NCBI RefSeq assembly: GCF_016482685.1
Contig: NZ_JACYHF010000004.1
Span: 124,001 to 188,000 of the forward strand
Direction: 5' to 3'
From: Streptomyces sp. DSM 110735
Lineage (GTDB): Bacteria > Actinomycetota > Actinomycetes > Streptomycetales > Streptomycetaceae
DNA: 64,000 nucleotides
Within the stretch, counting starts at the first letter, position 1. The number at the start of each line of letters is the position of its first letter. The notes below the pieces were generated by a model, which saw only the letters and a program-made list of their open reading frames with translations, did not search any database and had not been told where the DNA came from. Of the stretch, positions 21,305 to 30,150 are shown piece by piece. The position numbers and the translations under genes are program-made.

Positions 21305-22576
21305 TCACTTGCCGAAGCCGGGAACCAGCTTGGCGATGGCCACTTCGGCGTTGCCGAGGCCCTTGTCCAGCGACTCCTTGCCACCGGCGACCTTGGGCAG
21401 CTCGGTGTCCAGCGGACCCCACAGGGAGCTGTACTCCGGCAGCGCCGGGCGCGGCTGGGCGGCGGAGAGGACGCCCTGGTAACCGGCGATGCCCGGGTCC
21501 GCCTTGACCTGGTCGGTGTAGGCGTCCGTGCGCGTGGGCAGCGTGGAGTTCTTGAGCGCGATGGTCTCCTGCGACTTGGCCGAGGTCATGAAGTTCACGA
21601 ACTTCAGGGCCGCCTTCTGGTGCGCCTTGTCGGAGCCGGCGTAGACCGAGAGGTTGTGACCGCCGGTCGGGGCGGCCGCCTTGCCGGTGGAACCGGCCGG
21701 GACGGTGGCGATGCCGAGGTTGCCCTTGTCCTTGAACGCCGAGCCCTTGTAGAAGTTGGTGATCTCCCACGGACCCTGGACGATCGAGGCGACCTTGCCG
21801 TTGACGAACGCGTCCTGGATGTGGGCGTAGGCGTCGGCGGTGGCGTCGGCCTTGTGCAGACCCTTGCCGGAGAACAGGCTCAGCCAGGTGCCGTAGCCCT
21901 TCTTGGCCGCGGCGGAGTCCACGGTGATCTTCTTGGCGGAGGCGTCGACGGTGTCGGTGCCCTCGCCGTAGAGGAAGCACTGCGCGTAGTACGCCTGGGT
22001 GGAGCCCCAGTAACCGTCCACGCCCGTCTTGGACTTGACCTTGGCGGCGTCCTTCTTGAGGTCGTCCCAGGTCTTGGGCGCCTCGGTGATGCCGGCCTTC
22101 TTGAACAGCGCCTTGTTGTAGACGAACGCGAGGGTGTCGGTGACCAGCGGCACGCCGTAGGTCTTGCCCTCGTACTGCGCCTGCTTGATCAGGTTCGGCT
22201 CGAACTTCGCCTGGTCGGCGAGGGCTTCGGTGCCGTCCAGCGGCAGCAGGTAGCTCTTCTTGGCGAACGTGGGGGTCCAGCCGACCTCGGAGCGCAGGAT
22301 GTCCGGGGCGCCCTGGGAACCGGCCGCGGTGTCGAACTTGTTCTGCGCCTGGTCGAAGGGCACGTTGACGTACTTGACCTTGATGCCCTTGTTGGCGGCC
22401 TCGAACTGCTTGATGAGGGCCTTGTAGGTCGGCGCCTCGTTCGTGGCGTTGGAGGTGTCCCACCAGGTGACGGTCACCGGTCCGCTGGACTTGCTGTCGC
22501 TGTCGCTCCCGCCGCACGCCGTCGCCGTGAGGGCGAGGGACGCCACGAGCGCGGAGGCCGCTATGCCACGCCGCAT
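21305..22576 (-). CDS. malE: maltose/maltodextrin-binding lipoprotein
   Basis: A 423-residue solute-binding protein of the ABC importer, exported and lipid-anchored. Signal MRRGIAASALVASLALTATA, then lipobox cysteine C21. The mature part opens VTVTWWDTSNATNEAPTYK, typical of family 1 sugar-binding proteins, and contains VWNKALFKKAG-like (here VYNKALFKKAG near 140) and VQGPWEI near 260. ATG at 22576 follows AAGGAGAACTC; the longer frame reads through the operator region and is not used. Two MalR-type operators lie upstream and malR is divergent. Confidence 0.95.
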   Translation of the reverse strand: MRRGIAASALVASLALTATACGGSDSDSKSSGPVTVTWWDTSNATNEAPTYKALIKQFEAANKGIKVKYVNVPFDQAQNKFDTAAGSQGAPDILRSEVGWTPTFAKKSYLLPLDGTEALADQAKFEPNLIKQAQYEGKTYGVPLVTDTLAFVYNKALFKKAGITEAPKTWDDLKKDAAKVKSKTGVDGYWGSTQAYYAQCFLYGEGTDTVDASAKKITVDSAAAKKGYGTWLSLFSGKGLHKADATADAYAHIQDAFVNGKVASIVQGPWEITNFYKGSAFKDKGNLGIATVPAGSTGKAAAPTGGHNLSVYAGSDKAHQKAALKFVNFMTSAKSQETIALKNSTLPTRTDAYTDQVKADPGIAGYQGVLSAAQPRPALPEYSSLWGPLDTELPKVAGGKESLDKGLGNAEVAIAKLVPGFGK

Positions 22577-22709
22577 GAGTTCTCCTTGAGGGTGAAAGCC
22601 CGAGTTTGCAGGAGCGGCCCCGTCTGCCGCCGCCTGCGACTTGCCGACTGCGCCATTGCCGCGGCCGGGCGACTGGGAACGTAACAGCGATGCAATCCTG
22701 GCGAAAGAC

Positions 22710-22730
22710 CTTGCAGAAAAAAAGTGCAAG
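22710..22730. promoter_or_regulatory. MalR-type operator proximal to malE
   Basis: CTTGCA (22710-22715) and TGCAAG (22725-22730) are perfect inverted arms separated by nine mostly A bases. It is about 135 bases before the malE start. On the minus strand a possible -10 (TTACGT) lies just downstream of it. Confidence 0.65.
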
Positions 22731-22813
22731 AACGCCGTGGGGTTACCGTGTCGTGACCTGCGCCAGACCTTGTCGAAATACTGGTCTTACGCCGGTGGGA
22801 GGGTTGACGGACA

Positions 22814-22840
22814 CTTGTGCAAGACTCTGCAAGCTCTTGC
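22814..22840. promoter_or_regulatory. MalR-type operator proximal to malR
   Basis: CTTGTGCAAG (22814-22823) followed at once by GCAAGCTCTTGC (22829-22840). It sits next to a TTGACG (22804-22809) that could be a -35 for malR, which suggests autoregulation. Confidence 0.65.
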
Positions 22841-23032
22841 CGCAGGGTGTCGCCGCCGGGATCATCCCCTTGCGGCCGTGCGCCGGGGAGACCCTCCGGC
22901 GGGCGAAGCGATGAGATTCCCAGAGGGACGAGGAGCGCGATGACGCGGCAATCCACGGCGGGCCGTTCGGCGAGCCGTGCACGACGTCCCGCCGGTGTGC
23001 AGGGCAGGCCCCGGCCGGTACAGTCCGGTGGC

Positions 23033-24076
23033 GTGACCACACGGCTTGCCGACATCGCAGCGCAGGCGGGGGTGAGCGAGGCGACCGTCAGCCGTGTCCT
23101 CAACGGCAAACCGGGCGTCGCGTCCGCCACCCGCCAGTCCGTGCTCGCCGCGCTGGACGTGCTCGGCTACGAGCGCCCGGTACGGCTGCGGCGGCGCAGC
23201 GAGGGTCTGGTGGGCCTGATCATCCCCGAGCTGGAGAACCCGATCTTCCCGGCGCTCGCCCAGGTCATCGGGCAGGCGCTGACCGGGCAGGGATACACCC
23301 CGGTGCTGGCCACCCAGACACCGGGCGGCTCCACCGAGGACGAGCTGACCGAGATGCTGGTGGACCGGGGGGTGGCCGGGATCATCTACGTCTCCGGACT
23401 GCACGCCGACACCACCGCCGACATGCAGCGCTACGAGCGGCTGCGCGCCCAGGGCGTGCCCTTCGTCCTCGTGGACGGCTTCTCGCCCAAGGTGCAGGCG
23501 CCGTTCATCTCCCCCGACGACCGGGCGGCGACGACGCTCGCGGTGACCCACCTCGCCTCCCTTGGTCACACCCGGATCGGGCTCGCGCTCGGACCGAAGC
23601 GGTTCGTGCCGGTGCAGCGCAAGATCGAGGGCTTCGTGCGCGCGATGCAGGAGCAGTTCGGGCTGGACGCGACGACGGTGACGACCGAGCTGGTGCAGCA
23701 CTCGCTGTACACCCTGGAGGGCGGTCAGGCGGCGGCGACCGCGCTGATCGGGCGCGACTGCACGGCGATCGTCTGCGCGAGCGACATGATGGCGCTCGGC
23801 GCGATACGCGCGGCGCGGCAGCTCGGTCTGGAGGTCCCGCGCGACGTCTCCGTGGTCGGCTTCGACGACTCCCCGCTGATCGCGTTCACCGACCCGCCGC
23901 TGACCACCGTCCGCAAGCCGGTCCCGGCGATGGGGCAGGCGGCGGTGCGTACGCTCCTGGAGGAGATCGGCGGGACGCCCGCGCCGCACAGCGAGTTCGT
24001 GTTCATGCCGGAGCTGGTGGTGCGCGGCTCGACCGCGTCGGCGCCGGGGCGTGGCGGTTCGGAGCGCGGGCACTAG
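23033..24076 (+). CDS. malR: LacI-family repressor of the maltose regulon
   Basis: A 347-residue regulator. The LacI helix-turn-helix starts at residue 2 (TTRLADIAAQAGVSEATVSR, with hinge VLNGKPGV). The ligand-binding core follows: GLVGLIIPELENPIF near 62, VPFVLVDGF, and VVGFDDSPLIAF near 283. GTG at 23033 is chosen because it places the HTH at the N-terminus, as in the known Streptomyces MalR/Reg1. The alternative ATG at 22940 has GAGGAG upstream and would add 31 low-complexity residues, so it cannot be excluded. A TACAGT 10 bases before the GTG could give a leaderless message. It is divergent from malE and probably represses mal, amylase and pullulanase genes until a maltodextrin signal is present. 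Confidence 0.93.
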   Translation: MTTRLADIAAQAGVSEATVSRVLNGKPGVASATRQSVLAALDVLGYERPVRLRRRSEGLVGLIIPELENPIFPALAQVIGQALTGQGYTPVLATQTPGGSTEDELTEMLVDRGVAGIIYVSGLHADTTADMQRYERLRAQGVPFVLVDGFSPKVQAPFISPDDRAATTLAVTHLASLGHTRIGLALGPKRFVPVQRKIEGFVRAMQEQFGLDATTVTTELVQHSLYTLEGGQAAATALIGRDCTAIVCASDMMALGAIRAARQLGLEVPRDVSVVGFDDSPLIAFTDPPLTTVRKPVPAMGQAAVRTLLEEIGGTPAPHSEFVFMPELVVRGSTASAPGRGGSERGH

Positions 24077-24166
24077 CACAAGGGGGCTGCGCACGCAGAA
24101 CATGCGTGCTGGAACCCGCCTTGGGATGATCAGTCAGGCACCCTTTGTCTGGCAGACTCGGTGGCT

Positions 24167-25066
24167 ATGAGTGACTCGACCGTGACAGACCCGGAAGGTC
24201 GCGAGAAGGTGACCGTTCCGCGGACCGTCACGGGCGAGCGCGCGAGGAAGGTGCGGGAGCGGCTGCGCCGTCGTCCCGGGCGCCCCCGGCTGTGGTTCGA
24301 GATCCTGCTGACCGGGGTGAGTTACTGGGTCTACTCCCTGATCCGCAACGCGGTCCCGGAGCAGAAGACCGAGGCGCTGCGCAACGCCGACGGGATCTGG
24401 CGCCTTGAGCACCATCTCGGCATCGCGGTGGAGGCGTCGGTCAACCACGCCGCCGACGCGGTGACTTGGCTGATCATCGCCATGAACTACTACTACGCCA
24501 CGCTGCACTTCGTGATCACGATCGCCGTGCTGGTGTGGCTCTACCGCTGGCATCCCGGGCGCTACGGCGCCGCCAGACTCGTCCTGTTCGCGACCACGGG
24601 CGTGGCCCTGCTCGGCTACTACCTGTTCCCGCTCGCCCCGCCCCGCCTGATGCGCGGCGGCCACTTCACCGACACGGTCATGGTCCACCAGACCTGGGGC
24701 TCGATGGCCTCCGGCGACCTCAAGCACATGTCCAACCAGTACGCGGCGATGCCGTCCATGCACATCGGGTGGTCCCTGTGGTGCGGGCTGACCGTCTTCG
24801 CGCTGGCCTCGGTCCCGTGGGTGCGCGTCCTGGCGCTCCTCTACCCGGTGGCGACCCTGGTGGTGATCGTCGCCACCGCCAACCACTTCTGGCTGGACGC
24901 GGTGGGCGGCGTGGTCTGCCTGTCCTTCGGGTTCGGGGTGGCGTGGCTCTGGTACGGGCGGCTGCCGGGGGCGCTGCCCCGGAGGGCGGACGACGGGGCG
25001 GACGACGGGGTGGAACGGGCGCCGGACGCGGGTACGACGCCCCGGTCCGGAGCCGGGTCCCGGTGA
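24167..25066 (+). CDS. PAP2-superfamily membrane phosphatase/transferase
   Basis: A 299-residue integral membrane protein with about six helices and a charged N-terminus. The active site lies at the outer membrane face: AAMPSMHIGW near residue 203 (phosphate-binding Ser-His) and NHFWLDAVGG near 245 (catalytic His-Asp). This arrangement fits the PAP2_3/inositolphosphotransferase-like branch, so it could move or remove a phosphoryl-lipid head group. ATG at 24167 has no ribosome site but a CAGACT -10 about 8 bases upstream, consistent with a leaderless transcript; GTG at 24161 is an alternative. It is convergent with glnE. Confidence 0.88.
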   Translation: MSDSTVTDPEGREKVTVPRTVTGERARKVRERLRRRPGRPRLWFEILLTGVSYWVYSLIRNAVPEQKTEALRNADGIWRLEHHLGIAVEASVNHAADAVTWLIIAMNYYYATLHFVITIAVLVWLYRWHPGRYGAARLVLFATTGVALLGYYLFPLAPPRLMRGGHFTDTVMVHQTWGSMASGDLKHMSNQYAAMPSMHIGWSLWCGLTVFALASVPWVRVLALLYPVATLVVIVATANHFWLDAVGGVVCLSFGFGVAWLWYGRLPGALPRRADDGADDGVERAPDAGTTPRSGAGSR

Positions 25067-25079
25067 CTCGGTCCGCGGC

Positions 25080-28073
25080 TCAGTCCGCGTAGAACCGCTC
25101 GTCCACGACCGCGCGGGCACGGCGGGCGGTGCGGCGGTAGGCGTCGAGCATGGTGCCCGCCTGGCCCGCGCCGTGACCGAGGTAGCGACCGACGGCGGCC
25201 AGTTCGCGGGGCTCGGTCGGGAAGGTGTCCCCGGCCCTGCCCTTGACCAGCATCACCGCGTTGCGCACCCGGCTGGCCAGCACCCACGCCTCGTCCAGGA
25301 CCGCCGCGTCCTCCTCGCTCAGCAGCCCCGCCTCGCGCGCGGCGGCCAGCGCCTCCCGGGTACGGGTCGTACGCAGTCCCGGCACCTCCCAGGCATGCCG
25401 CAACTGGAGCAACTGCACGGTCCACTCCACGTCGGACAGCCCGCCGGGACCCAGCTTGGTGTGCAGCTTGGGGTCGGCGCCGCGCGGCATCCGCTCGGAC
25501 TCCATGCGCGCCTTCAGGCGCCGGATCTCGCGCACGGCGTCGTCGTCCAGACCGTGGCGCGGGTAGCGCAGCGGGTCGATCAGCTCGATGAACCGGCGCC
25601 CCAGATCCTCGTCCCCCGCCACCGGCTCGGCACGCAGCAGCGCCTGCGACTCCCACACCAGCGACCAGCGGCGGTAGTACGCCTCGTACGACTTCAGGGT
25701 GCGCACCAGCGGTCCCGACTTGCCCTCCGGGCGCAGGTCCGCGTCGATCAGCAGCGGCGGATCGGCGCTCGGGATCTGCAGCAGGCGGCGCATTTCAGCC
25801 ACGACCTTGTTCGCGGCGCGGTTCGCCTCCTGGTCGTCCACGCCCTCGCGCGGCTCGTACACGAACAGCACGTCGGCGTCCGAGCCGTAGCCCAGCTCGT
25901 GCCCGCCGAAGCGGCCCATGCCGATGATCGCGAACCGGACCGGCAGGGTGTCGCCCCAGTGCTCGCGCACCACCGCGCGCAGGGTGCCCGCCAGGGTGGC
26001 GGCGGTGAGGTCGCTGATCGCCGCGCCGGTACGGTCCAGCAGGGCGCCCTCGTCCGCCTCGGCGGGGGTGGTCTCGGTGCCGTAGGAGCCGACGATGTCG
26101 GTCGCGGCCGTACGGAACAGCTCGCGGCGGCGGACCCCGCGCGCCGCGGTGACGCCCTGCTCGGCGTTCTCCGCGCGCCCCACCGCGGCGAGGATCTCCT
26201 GCTCCAGTTGGGTCCGGCCGCGCGGCTCCAGACCGCCGCCGTCGCCGTCCCCCAGCAGGGCGACCGCCTCCGGGGCGCGCAGCAGCAGGTCGGGGGCGAG
26301 GCGTCCCGCCGACAGGACGCGGGCGAGGTTCTCCGCCGCCGCGCCCTCGTCGCGCAGCAGCCGCAGATACCAGGGGGTCTTGCCGAGCGCGTCGGAGACC
26401 TTGCGGAAGTTGAGCAGCCCGGCGTCGGGGTCGGCGGAGTCCGCGAACCAGCCGAGCAGCACGGGCAGCAGGGTGCGCTGGATCGCCGCCTTGCGGGTCA
26501 CCCCGGAGGCGAGCGCCTCCAGGTGGCGCAGGGCGGCGGCGGGGTCGGCGTACCCGAGCGCGACCAGGCGCTCGCGCGCCGCCTCCGGGCTGAGCCGCGC
26601 CTCGCCGGGGGCGAGCTGGGCGACCGCGTCGAGCAGCGGGCGGTAGAACAGCTTCTCGTGCAGCCGTCGTACGACGCCGGTGTGCCGCTTCCACTCGCGG
26701 CGCAGCCGGGTCACCGGGTCGGTGCGCAGTCCGAGCGAGCGGCCGAGGCGTCGCAGGTCCTCCTCCGCCTCCGGGACCAGGTGGGTGCGGCGCAGGCGGT
26801 AGAGCTGGATGCGGTGCTCCATCGCGCGCAGGAAGCGGTACGCCTCGTCCAGGCGGGCGGCGTCCTCGCGGCCGACGTAGCCGCCCGCCGCCAGCGCCTG
26901 GAGCGCGTCCAGGGTCGTCCTGCTGCGCAGGGTCGGGTCCGTGCGGCCGTGCACGAGCTGGAGGAGCTGGACCGCGAACTCGACGTCCCTCAGTCCGCCG
27001 GGACCCAGCTTCAGCTCGCGGTCGATCTCGGCAGCGGGGATGTTCTCCACCACCCTGCGGCGCATCTTCTGCACGTCGGTGACGAAGTTCTCCCGCTCCG
27101 CCGCCTGCCACACCATCGGCGCCAGCGCCTCGATGTACGCCTCCCCCAGCTCCGCGTCCCCCGCCACCGGGCGCGCCTTCAGCAGCGCCTGGAACTCCCA
27201 GGTCTTCGCCCAGCGCTGGTAGTAGGCGACGTGGCTGCTCAGCGTGCGGACGAGGGGGCCGTTGCGGCCCTCGGGGCGCAGGTTCGCGTCCACCGGCCAG
27301 ATCGAGCCCTCGATCGTGGTCTCCGAGCAGATGCGCATCATGTGCGAGGCGAGTTTCGTGGCGGATCTGAGAGCCTTCGCCTCGTCCGTGCCTTCCGCCG
27401 CCTCGGCTACGAAGATCACGTCCACGTCGGAGACGTAGTTCAGCTCGTGGCCGCCGCACTTGCCCATCGCGATGACGGCGAGTCGGCAGGCGGCGGCGTC
27501 CTCGGGGGCGGCGGACCTTGCCATCGCCAGGGCGGCGCGGAGGGTCGCCGTGGCGAGGTCCGCGAGTTCCGCCGCCGTCTGGGCGAGGTCCGTCGTGCCA
27601 CAGACGTCCCTCGCGGCGATGGAGAGGAGGCAGCGGCGGTACGCGACGCGGAGTGTGACCGGGTCCGTCGCCTCCGCGAGTTCTCGCTCGAACTCCGCGA
27701 CTCCCGGGTGCAGGTCCCTCGGTTCGTACGTGACCAGGGTCTGCCAGTCGTGGGGGTGGCGGGCGAGGTGGTCCGCGAGGGCTTCCGAGGCGCCGAGGAT
27801 GCCGAGGAGGCGGTCGCGGAGGGGTTTCGCCGCGATCAGGGTGTCGAGGAGTTCTCTTCTGTCCGTGGGGGCGGGCTGCGCCTCCAGGAGTCTGACCATG
27901 CCGTGCAGGGCGAGGTCGGGGTCCGCGGTCTCGCCGAGCGCCTCCAGGAGGACGGGGTCGTCGCGTACTCCCGCCAGCTCGGGGGTGTCGAGGCTGCGTT
28001 CCGCGGCGGAGGGGTCGGTGAAGCCGTGCCTGAGCAGTCGGGTGAAGGTGCTGCTTCTGCGGCCCGGCGTCAT
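25080..28073 (-). CDS. glnE: glutamine synthetase adenylyltransferase/deadenylylase
   Basis: A 997-residue two-domain enzyme that attaches and removes AMP on type I glutamine synthetase (GlnA) to switch activity with nitrogen state. Both nucleotidyltransferase halves are intact: GGHELNYVSDVDVIFVAE near residue 211 (adenylyl-removing half) and GGHELGYGSDADVLFVYE near 728 (adenylylating half), each with the paired metal aspartates. Each is followed by a GlnD-PII-uridylyltransferase-like helical domain with LRPEGRNGPLVRTL or LRPEGKSGPLVRTL. ATG at 28073 has GGGGAG 9 bases before it. No PII gene lies in the window. Confidence 0.96.
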   Translation of the reverse strand: MTPGRRSSTFTRLLRHGFTDPSAAERSLDTPELAGVRDDPVLLEALGETADPDLALHGMVRLLEAQPAPTDRRELLDTLIAAKPLRDRLLGILGASEALADHLARHPHDWQTLVTYEPRDLHPGVAEFERELAEATDPVTLRVAYRRCLLSIAARDVCGTTDLAQTAAELADLATATLRAALAMARSAAPEDAAACRLAVIAMGKCGGHELNYVSDVDVIFVAEAAEGTDEAKALRSATKLASHMMRICSETTIEGSIWPVDANLRPEGRNGPLVRTLSSHVAYYQRWAKTWEFQALLKARPVAGDAELGEAYIEALAPMVWQAAERENFVTDVQKMRRRVVENIPAAEIDRELKLGPGGLRDVEFAVQLLQLVHGRTDPTLRSRTTLDALQALAAGGYVGREDAARLDEAYRFLRAMEHRIQLYRLRRTHLVPEAEEDLRRLGRSLGLRTDPVTRLRREWKRHTGVVRRLHEKLFYRPLLDAVAQLAPGEARLSPEAARERLVALGYADPAAALRHLEALASGVTRKAAIQRTLLPVLLGWFADSADPDAGLLNFRKVSDALGKTPWYLRLLRDEGAAAENLARVLSAGRLAPDLLLRAPEAVALLGDGDGGGLEPRGRTQLEQEILAAVGRAENAEQGVTAARGVRRRELFRTAATDIVGSYGTETTPAEADEGALLDRTGAAISDLTAATLAGTLRAVVREHWGDTLPVRFAIIGMGRFGGHELGYGSDADVLFVYEPREGVDDQEANRAANKVVAEMRRLLQIPSADPPLLIDADLRPEGKSGPLVRTLKSYEAYYRRWSLVWESQALLRAEPVAGDEDLGRRFIELIDPLRYPRHGLDDDAVREIRRLKARMESERMPRGADPKLHTKLGPGGLSDVEWTVQLLQLRHAWEVPGLRTTRTREALAAAREAGLLSEEDAAVLDEAWVLASRVRNAVMLVKGRAGDTFPTEPRELAAVGRYLGHGAGQAGTMLDAYRRTARRARAVVDERFYAD

Positions 28074-28421
28074 CTTCTTGGGCTCCCCATCTGTTTCGGG
28101 ACGGTGCTGGCCAGAGCGTAACGCTCGCGGCGCGTCGGGGTTGGGGCGGTGAGCTGGGTGCCGGTACGTGGCATCGCGCCCTCGGTCGTGTCGTGGTCGG
28201 GGCCGCGGCGGGAGGTATCCGTCCTCGGTCCGGCGCACTGTTCGCTGAACAGATGCTGTCTGCTTTCGCCGGCCGCTGCGGGCGGACACCTCCCGCCACG
28301 TCCCCTTCTCGCCGTACGCGGGTGCGGGTCCCGGTCCCTTCCGGTCCCTTCCGCCGGTTGCGATGAGTTTCGGGGGCGGGCAGGGTCCGAATTGGTGGGA
28401 TATCTGTCGGAGGTGTTGTCC
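28074..28421. other. divergent promoter region between glnE and the PPOX-type gene
   Basis: 348 bases without a credible gene. It holds a palindrome, CTGTTC-GCT-GAACAG at 28238-28252, a possible regulator site. Longer open frames here are shadows. Confidence 0.4.
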
Positions 28422-28928
28422 ATGGCTGGGCCTGTTGGTGAGCTGGATGCTCGGTACAGCAGCGAGGGGACGGTCGCTCACTCCTGGGACGAAGTGGTGG
28501 GGGTGCTGGAGGCGGCGGAGTTGTTCTGGGTGTCCAGCGTGCGGCCGGACGGGCGACCGCATGTCACCCCGACCCTGGCCGTGTGGAGTGCGGGGGCGTT
28601 GCACTTCGGGACCGGGCCCGGGGAGCGCAAGGCTCGCAACCTCGCCGAGAATCCGCATGTCGTCCTCACCACCGGGGTCAACACCTGGACCGTCGGGTTC
28701 GACGTGGTCGTGGAGGGGGACGCGGTCCGTGTCACCGACGAGGGGCGGTTGCGGGAGCTGGCGGCTGCCTGGGAGGCGAAGTACGGGTCCTTCTGGCACT
28801 ACGAGGTACGGGACGGGTGCTTTCAGCACGGGCCCGGTCCCGCCTACGTCTTCGCCGTCTCCCCGGTCACCGTCTTCGGCTTCGGCAAGGGCGAGCCGTT
28901 CAGCCAGACCCGGTGGAGGTTCTCGTGA
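28422..28928 (+). CDS. pyridoxamine 5'-phosphate oxidase-family flavin/F420-binding protein
   Basis: A 168-residue split-barrel protein. Features: LFWVSSVRPDGRPHVTP near residue 32, LHFGTGPGERKARNL near 58 (typical phosphate/flavin contact region), then VEGDAVRV and a C-terminal ending FSQTRWRF that often lines the cofactor site. Actinobacterial members frequently bind F420 or heme rather than FMN, so a role in pyridoxal synthesis should not be assumed. ATG at 28422 has GGAGG 8 bases upstream. The next gene overlaps its stop (GTGA), so the two are translated together. Confidence 0.87.
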   Translation: MAGPVGELDARYSSEGTVAHSWDEVVGVLEAAELFWVSSVRPDGRPHVTPTLAVWSAGALHFGTGPGERKARNLAENPHVVLTTGVNTWTVGFDVVVEGDAVRVTDEGRLRELAAAWEAKYGSFWHYEVRDGCFQHGPGPAYVFAVSPVTVFGFGKGEPFSQTRWRFS

Positions 28929-29335
28929 GCGGGCTGGCGCGGGGGACTGTGGCGACTCGGTTGCCCGCTCAGGATCTGTCGCGGGCCCGGCGCTTCTACG
29001 CGGAGAAGCTGGGGCTGGAGCCCGTGGATGAGCGGCCCGGGGGTCTGTTGTACCGCTGCGGCGGCACCGACTTCGTCGTCTTCCAGTCCACGGGTGCCTC
29101 CCCCGGCACCTTCACCCAGATGGGCTTCCAGGTCGACGACCTCGCCGCCGTGGTCTCCGAGCTGCGCGCCAGGGGCGTCGTCTTCGAAGACGTCGACTCC
29201 CCCGGCTTCCGCACCCGGGACGGCATCGCCGAGATCGAGGGCAACTACCCGAGCAAGGGGGCTCGGGGAGAGCGGGGGGCTTGGTTCCGGGACAGTGAGG
29301 GGAATTTGCTGGGGGTGGGGGAGCTGGTGCGGTGA
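28925..29335 (+). CDS. VOC/glyoxalase-family protein
   Basis: A 136-residue protein with the vicinal-oxygen-chelate fold: VATRLPAQDLSRARRFYAEKLG at the N-terminus and a second beta-alpha unit (MGFQVDDLAAVVSELRARGV near 64) ending in RDSEGNLLGVGEL. Such proteins act as dioxygenases, lyases or binding/resistance proteins; the substrate is not predictable. The GTG overlaps the previous TGA. It is convergent with the small-protein operon. Confidence 0.88.
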   Translation: MSGLARGTVATRLPAQDLSRARRFYAEKLGLEPVDERPGGLLYRCGGTDFVVFQSTGASPGTFTQMGFQVDDLAAVVSELRARGVVFEDVDSPGFRTRDGIAEIEGNYPSKGARGERGAWFRDSEGNLLGVGELVR

Positions 29336-29381
29336 AGCCTCACGGCGGATTGCGGTCCTGGTCGATCGCGTTGGGGGCGCC

Positions 29382-29582
29382 CTACGACCTCTTCGCGTGA
29401 GGTCTGTGGTTGTAGGCGTGGTGGGTGCAGGCGCAGCGGCGTACCAGTAGAAGCCCGCGGCTGTGAGGCAACGGGATGTCTTCCGTTTGAAGGCACAGGG
29501 AGTGCATGTCCTCGCAGCCCGGCTGTCGGGCGAGGGCGCACTCGGGGGACAGGGCCGAGGTGTCCTCAGTGCTCACGCTCAC
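29382..29582 (-). CDS. small Cys/His-rich protein, last gene of a three-gene operon
   Basis: A 66-residue protein starting VSVSTEDTSALSPECALA, with cysteines at 15, 23, 30, 50 and 52 and histidines nearby (HSLC, CACTHH), which suggests a zinc site. GTG at 29582 overlaps the TGA of the preceding gene (GTGA). The third codon position is GC-rich throughout, and similar short 'PEC...C...RCAC' proteins are common in Streptomyces accessory loci, although I cannot name the family. Function unknown. Confidence 0.65.
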   Translation of the reverse strand: MSVSTEDTSALSPECALARQPGCEDMHSLCLQTEDIPLPHSRGLLLVRRCACTHHAYNHRPHAKRS

Positions 29583-29815
29583 AAGAAGATCCCTCTGCTG
29601 CTCATCGCGTTCAGAGCGCGGGTCCGCTCCTGCACGGCTCTCAGCCGTTCCGCGTCCGTGGCGCGGCGGACGTGCGCGGGGTCGGCGTCCCACTCGCGTC
29701 CGCCTGCCAGCGGGCGGAGTCGGACGTACGGGCCGACGTGTCCCATGACGTAACCGAGCTTGTCGCGCTCCGTGTCGATGGCCAGAGAGCCCTCCGGCGG
29801 TTCCTCCTCCGCCAT
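29579..29815 (-). CDS. small hypothetical protein, middle gene of the operon
   Basis: A 78-residue acidic protein starting MAEEEPPEGSLAIDTERDK, then GYVMGHVGPYVRLRPLAGG and a C-terminal helix ATDAERLRAVQERTRAL. ATG at 29815 overlaps the upstream TGA (TGATG), with AAGAGGG about 10 bases before it. Its stop overlaps the next gene. I recognise it as a type often placed near XRE regulators in Streptomyces but know no function. Confidence 0.7.
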   Translation of the reverse strand: MAEEEPPEGSLAIDTERDKLGYVMGHVGPYVRLRPLAGGREWDADPAHVRRATDAERLRAVQERTRALNAMSSRGIFL

Positions 29816-29997
29816 CACTCGCGACCCTCTTGCTGAAGTGCTCGGGCCACGCGGGCAGCCACGTCGGCGCGCACGCGTCCCAGTTCGATGAGCTGCAACT
29901 CAGGGGACGCGAGGTCAACCCTCAGAGACGGGAGGACGACCCCGACCTCGGTCAGGGCTGTCCTCAGGGTCTCCGCTGCCGTGTACGGGTCCTGCAC
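29815..29997 (-). CDS. small hypothetical protein, first gene of the operon (start uncertain)
   Basis: About 60 residues: VQDPYTAAETLRTALTEVG, then VVLPSLRVDL, then LIELGRVRADVAARVARAL. The GTG at 29997 is the most plausible start but has no clear ribosome site; the frame stays open further upstream, so the true protein may be longer. Codon usage at the third position supports real coding. Its 5' end overlaps, on the opposite strand, the region that reads in frame into the DUF6879 gene, so the divergent promoters here are compressed or one of the reading frames is not used. Confidence 0.55.
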   Translation of the reverse strand: MQDPYTAAETLRTALTEVGVVLPSLRVDLASPELQLIELGRVRADVAARVARALQQEGRE

Positions 29998-30150
29998 ACG
30001 GACGAAGGAACCGGCGAGATCATCGTTCAGGGCACACCCGTCACCGATCCCGAAGACCTCGCTCAGCTCCGGCACTTGGGGCCGGACGACGCGGCGGTGG
30101 CCGTGCCGCGCGAACTGCTCGTGAACTGGGGACCGAAGGAGAGGGAACGA

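Noticed and set aside
22577..22729. N-terminal extension of malE
   Set aside because: It would place residues before the lipoprotein signal and cover the malE promoter.
22817..23032. N-terminal extension of malR
   Set aside because: It runs through the operator region; the helix-turn-helix begins right after GTG 23033 as in known MalR. ATG 22940 stays an open alternative.
25173..28121. 982-codon plus-strand open frame
   Set aside because: Shadow of glnE; composition without motifs.
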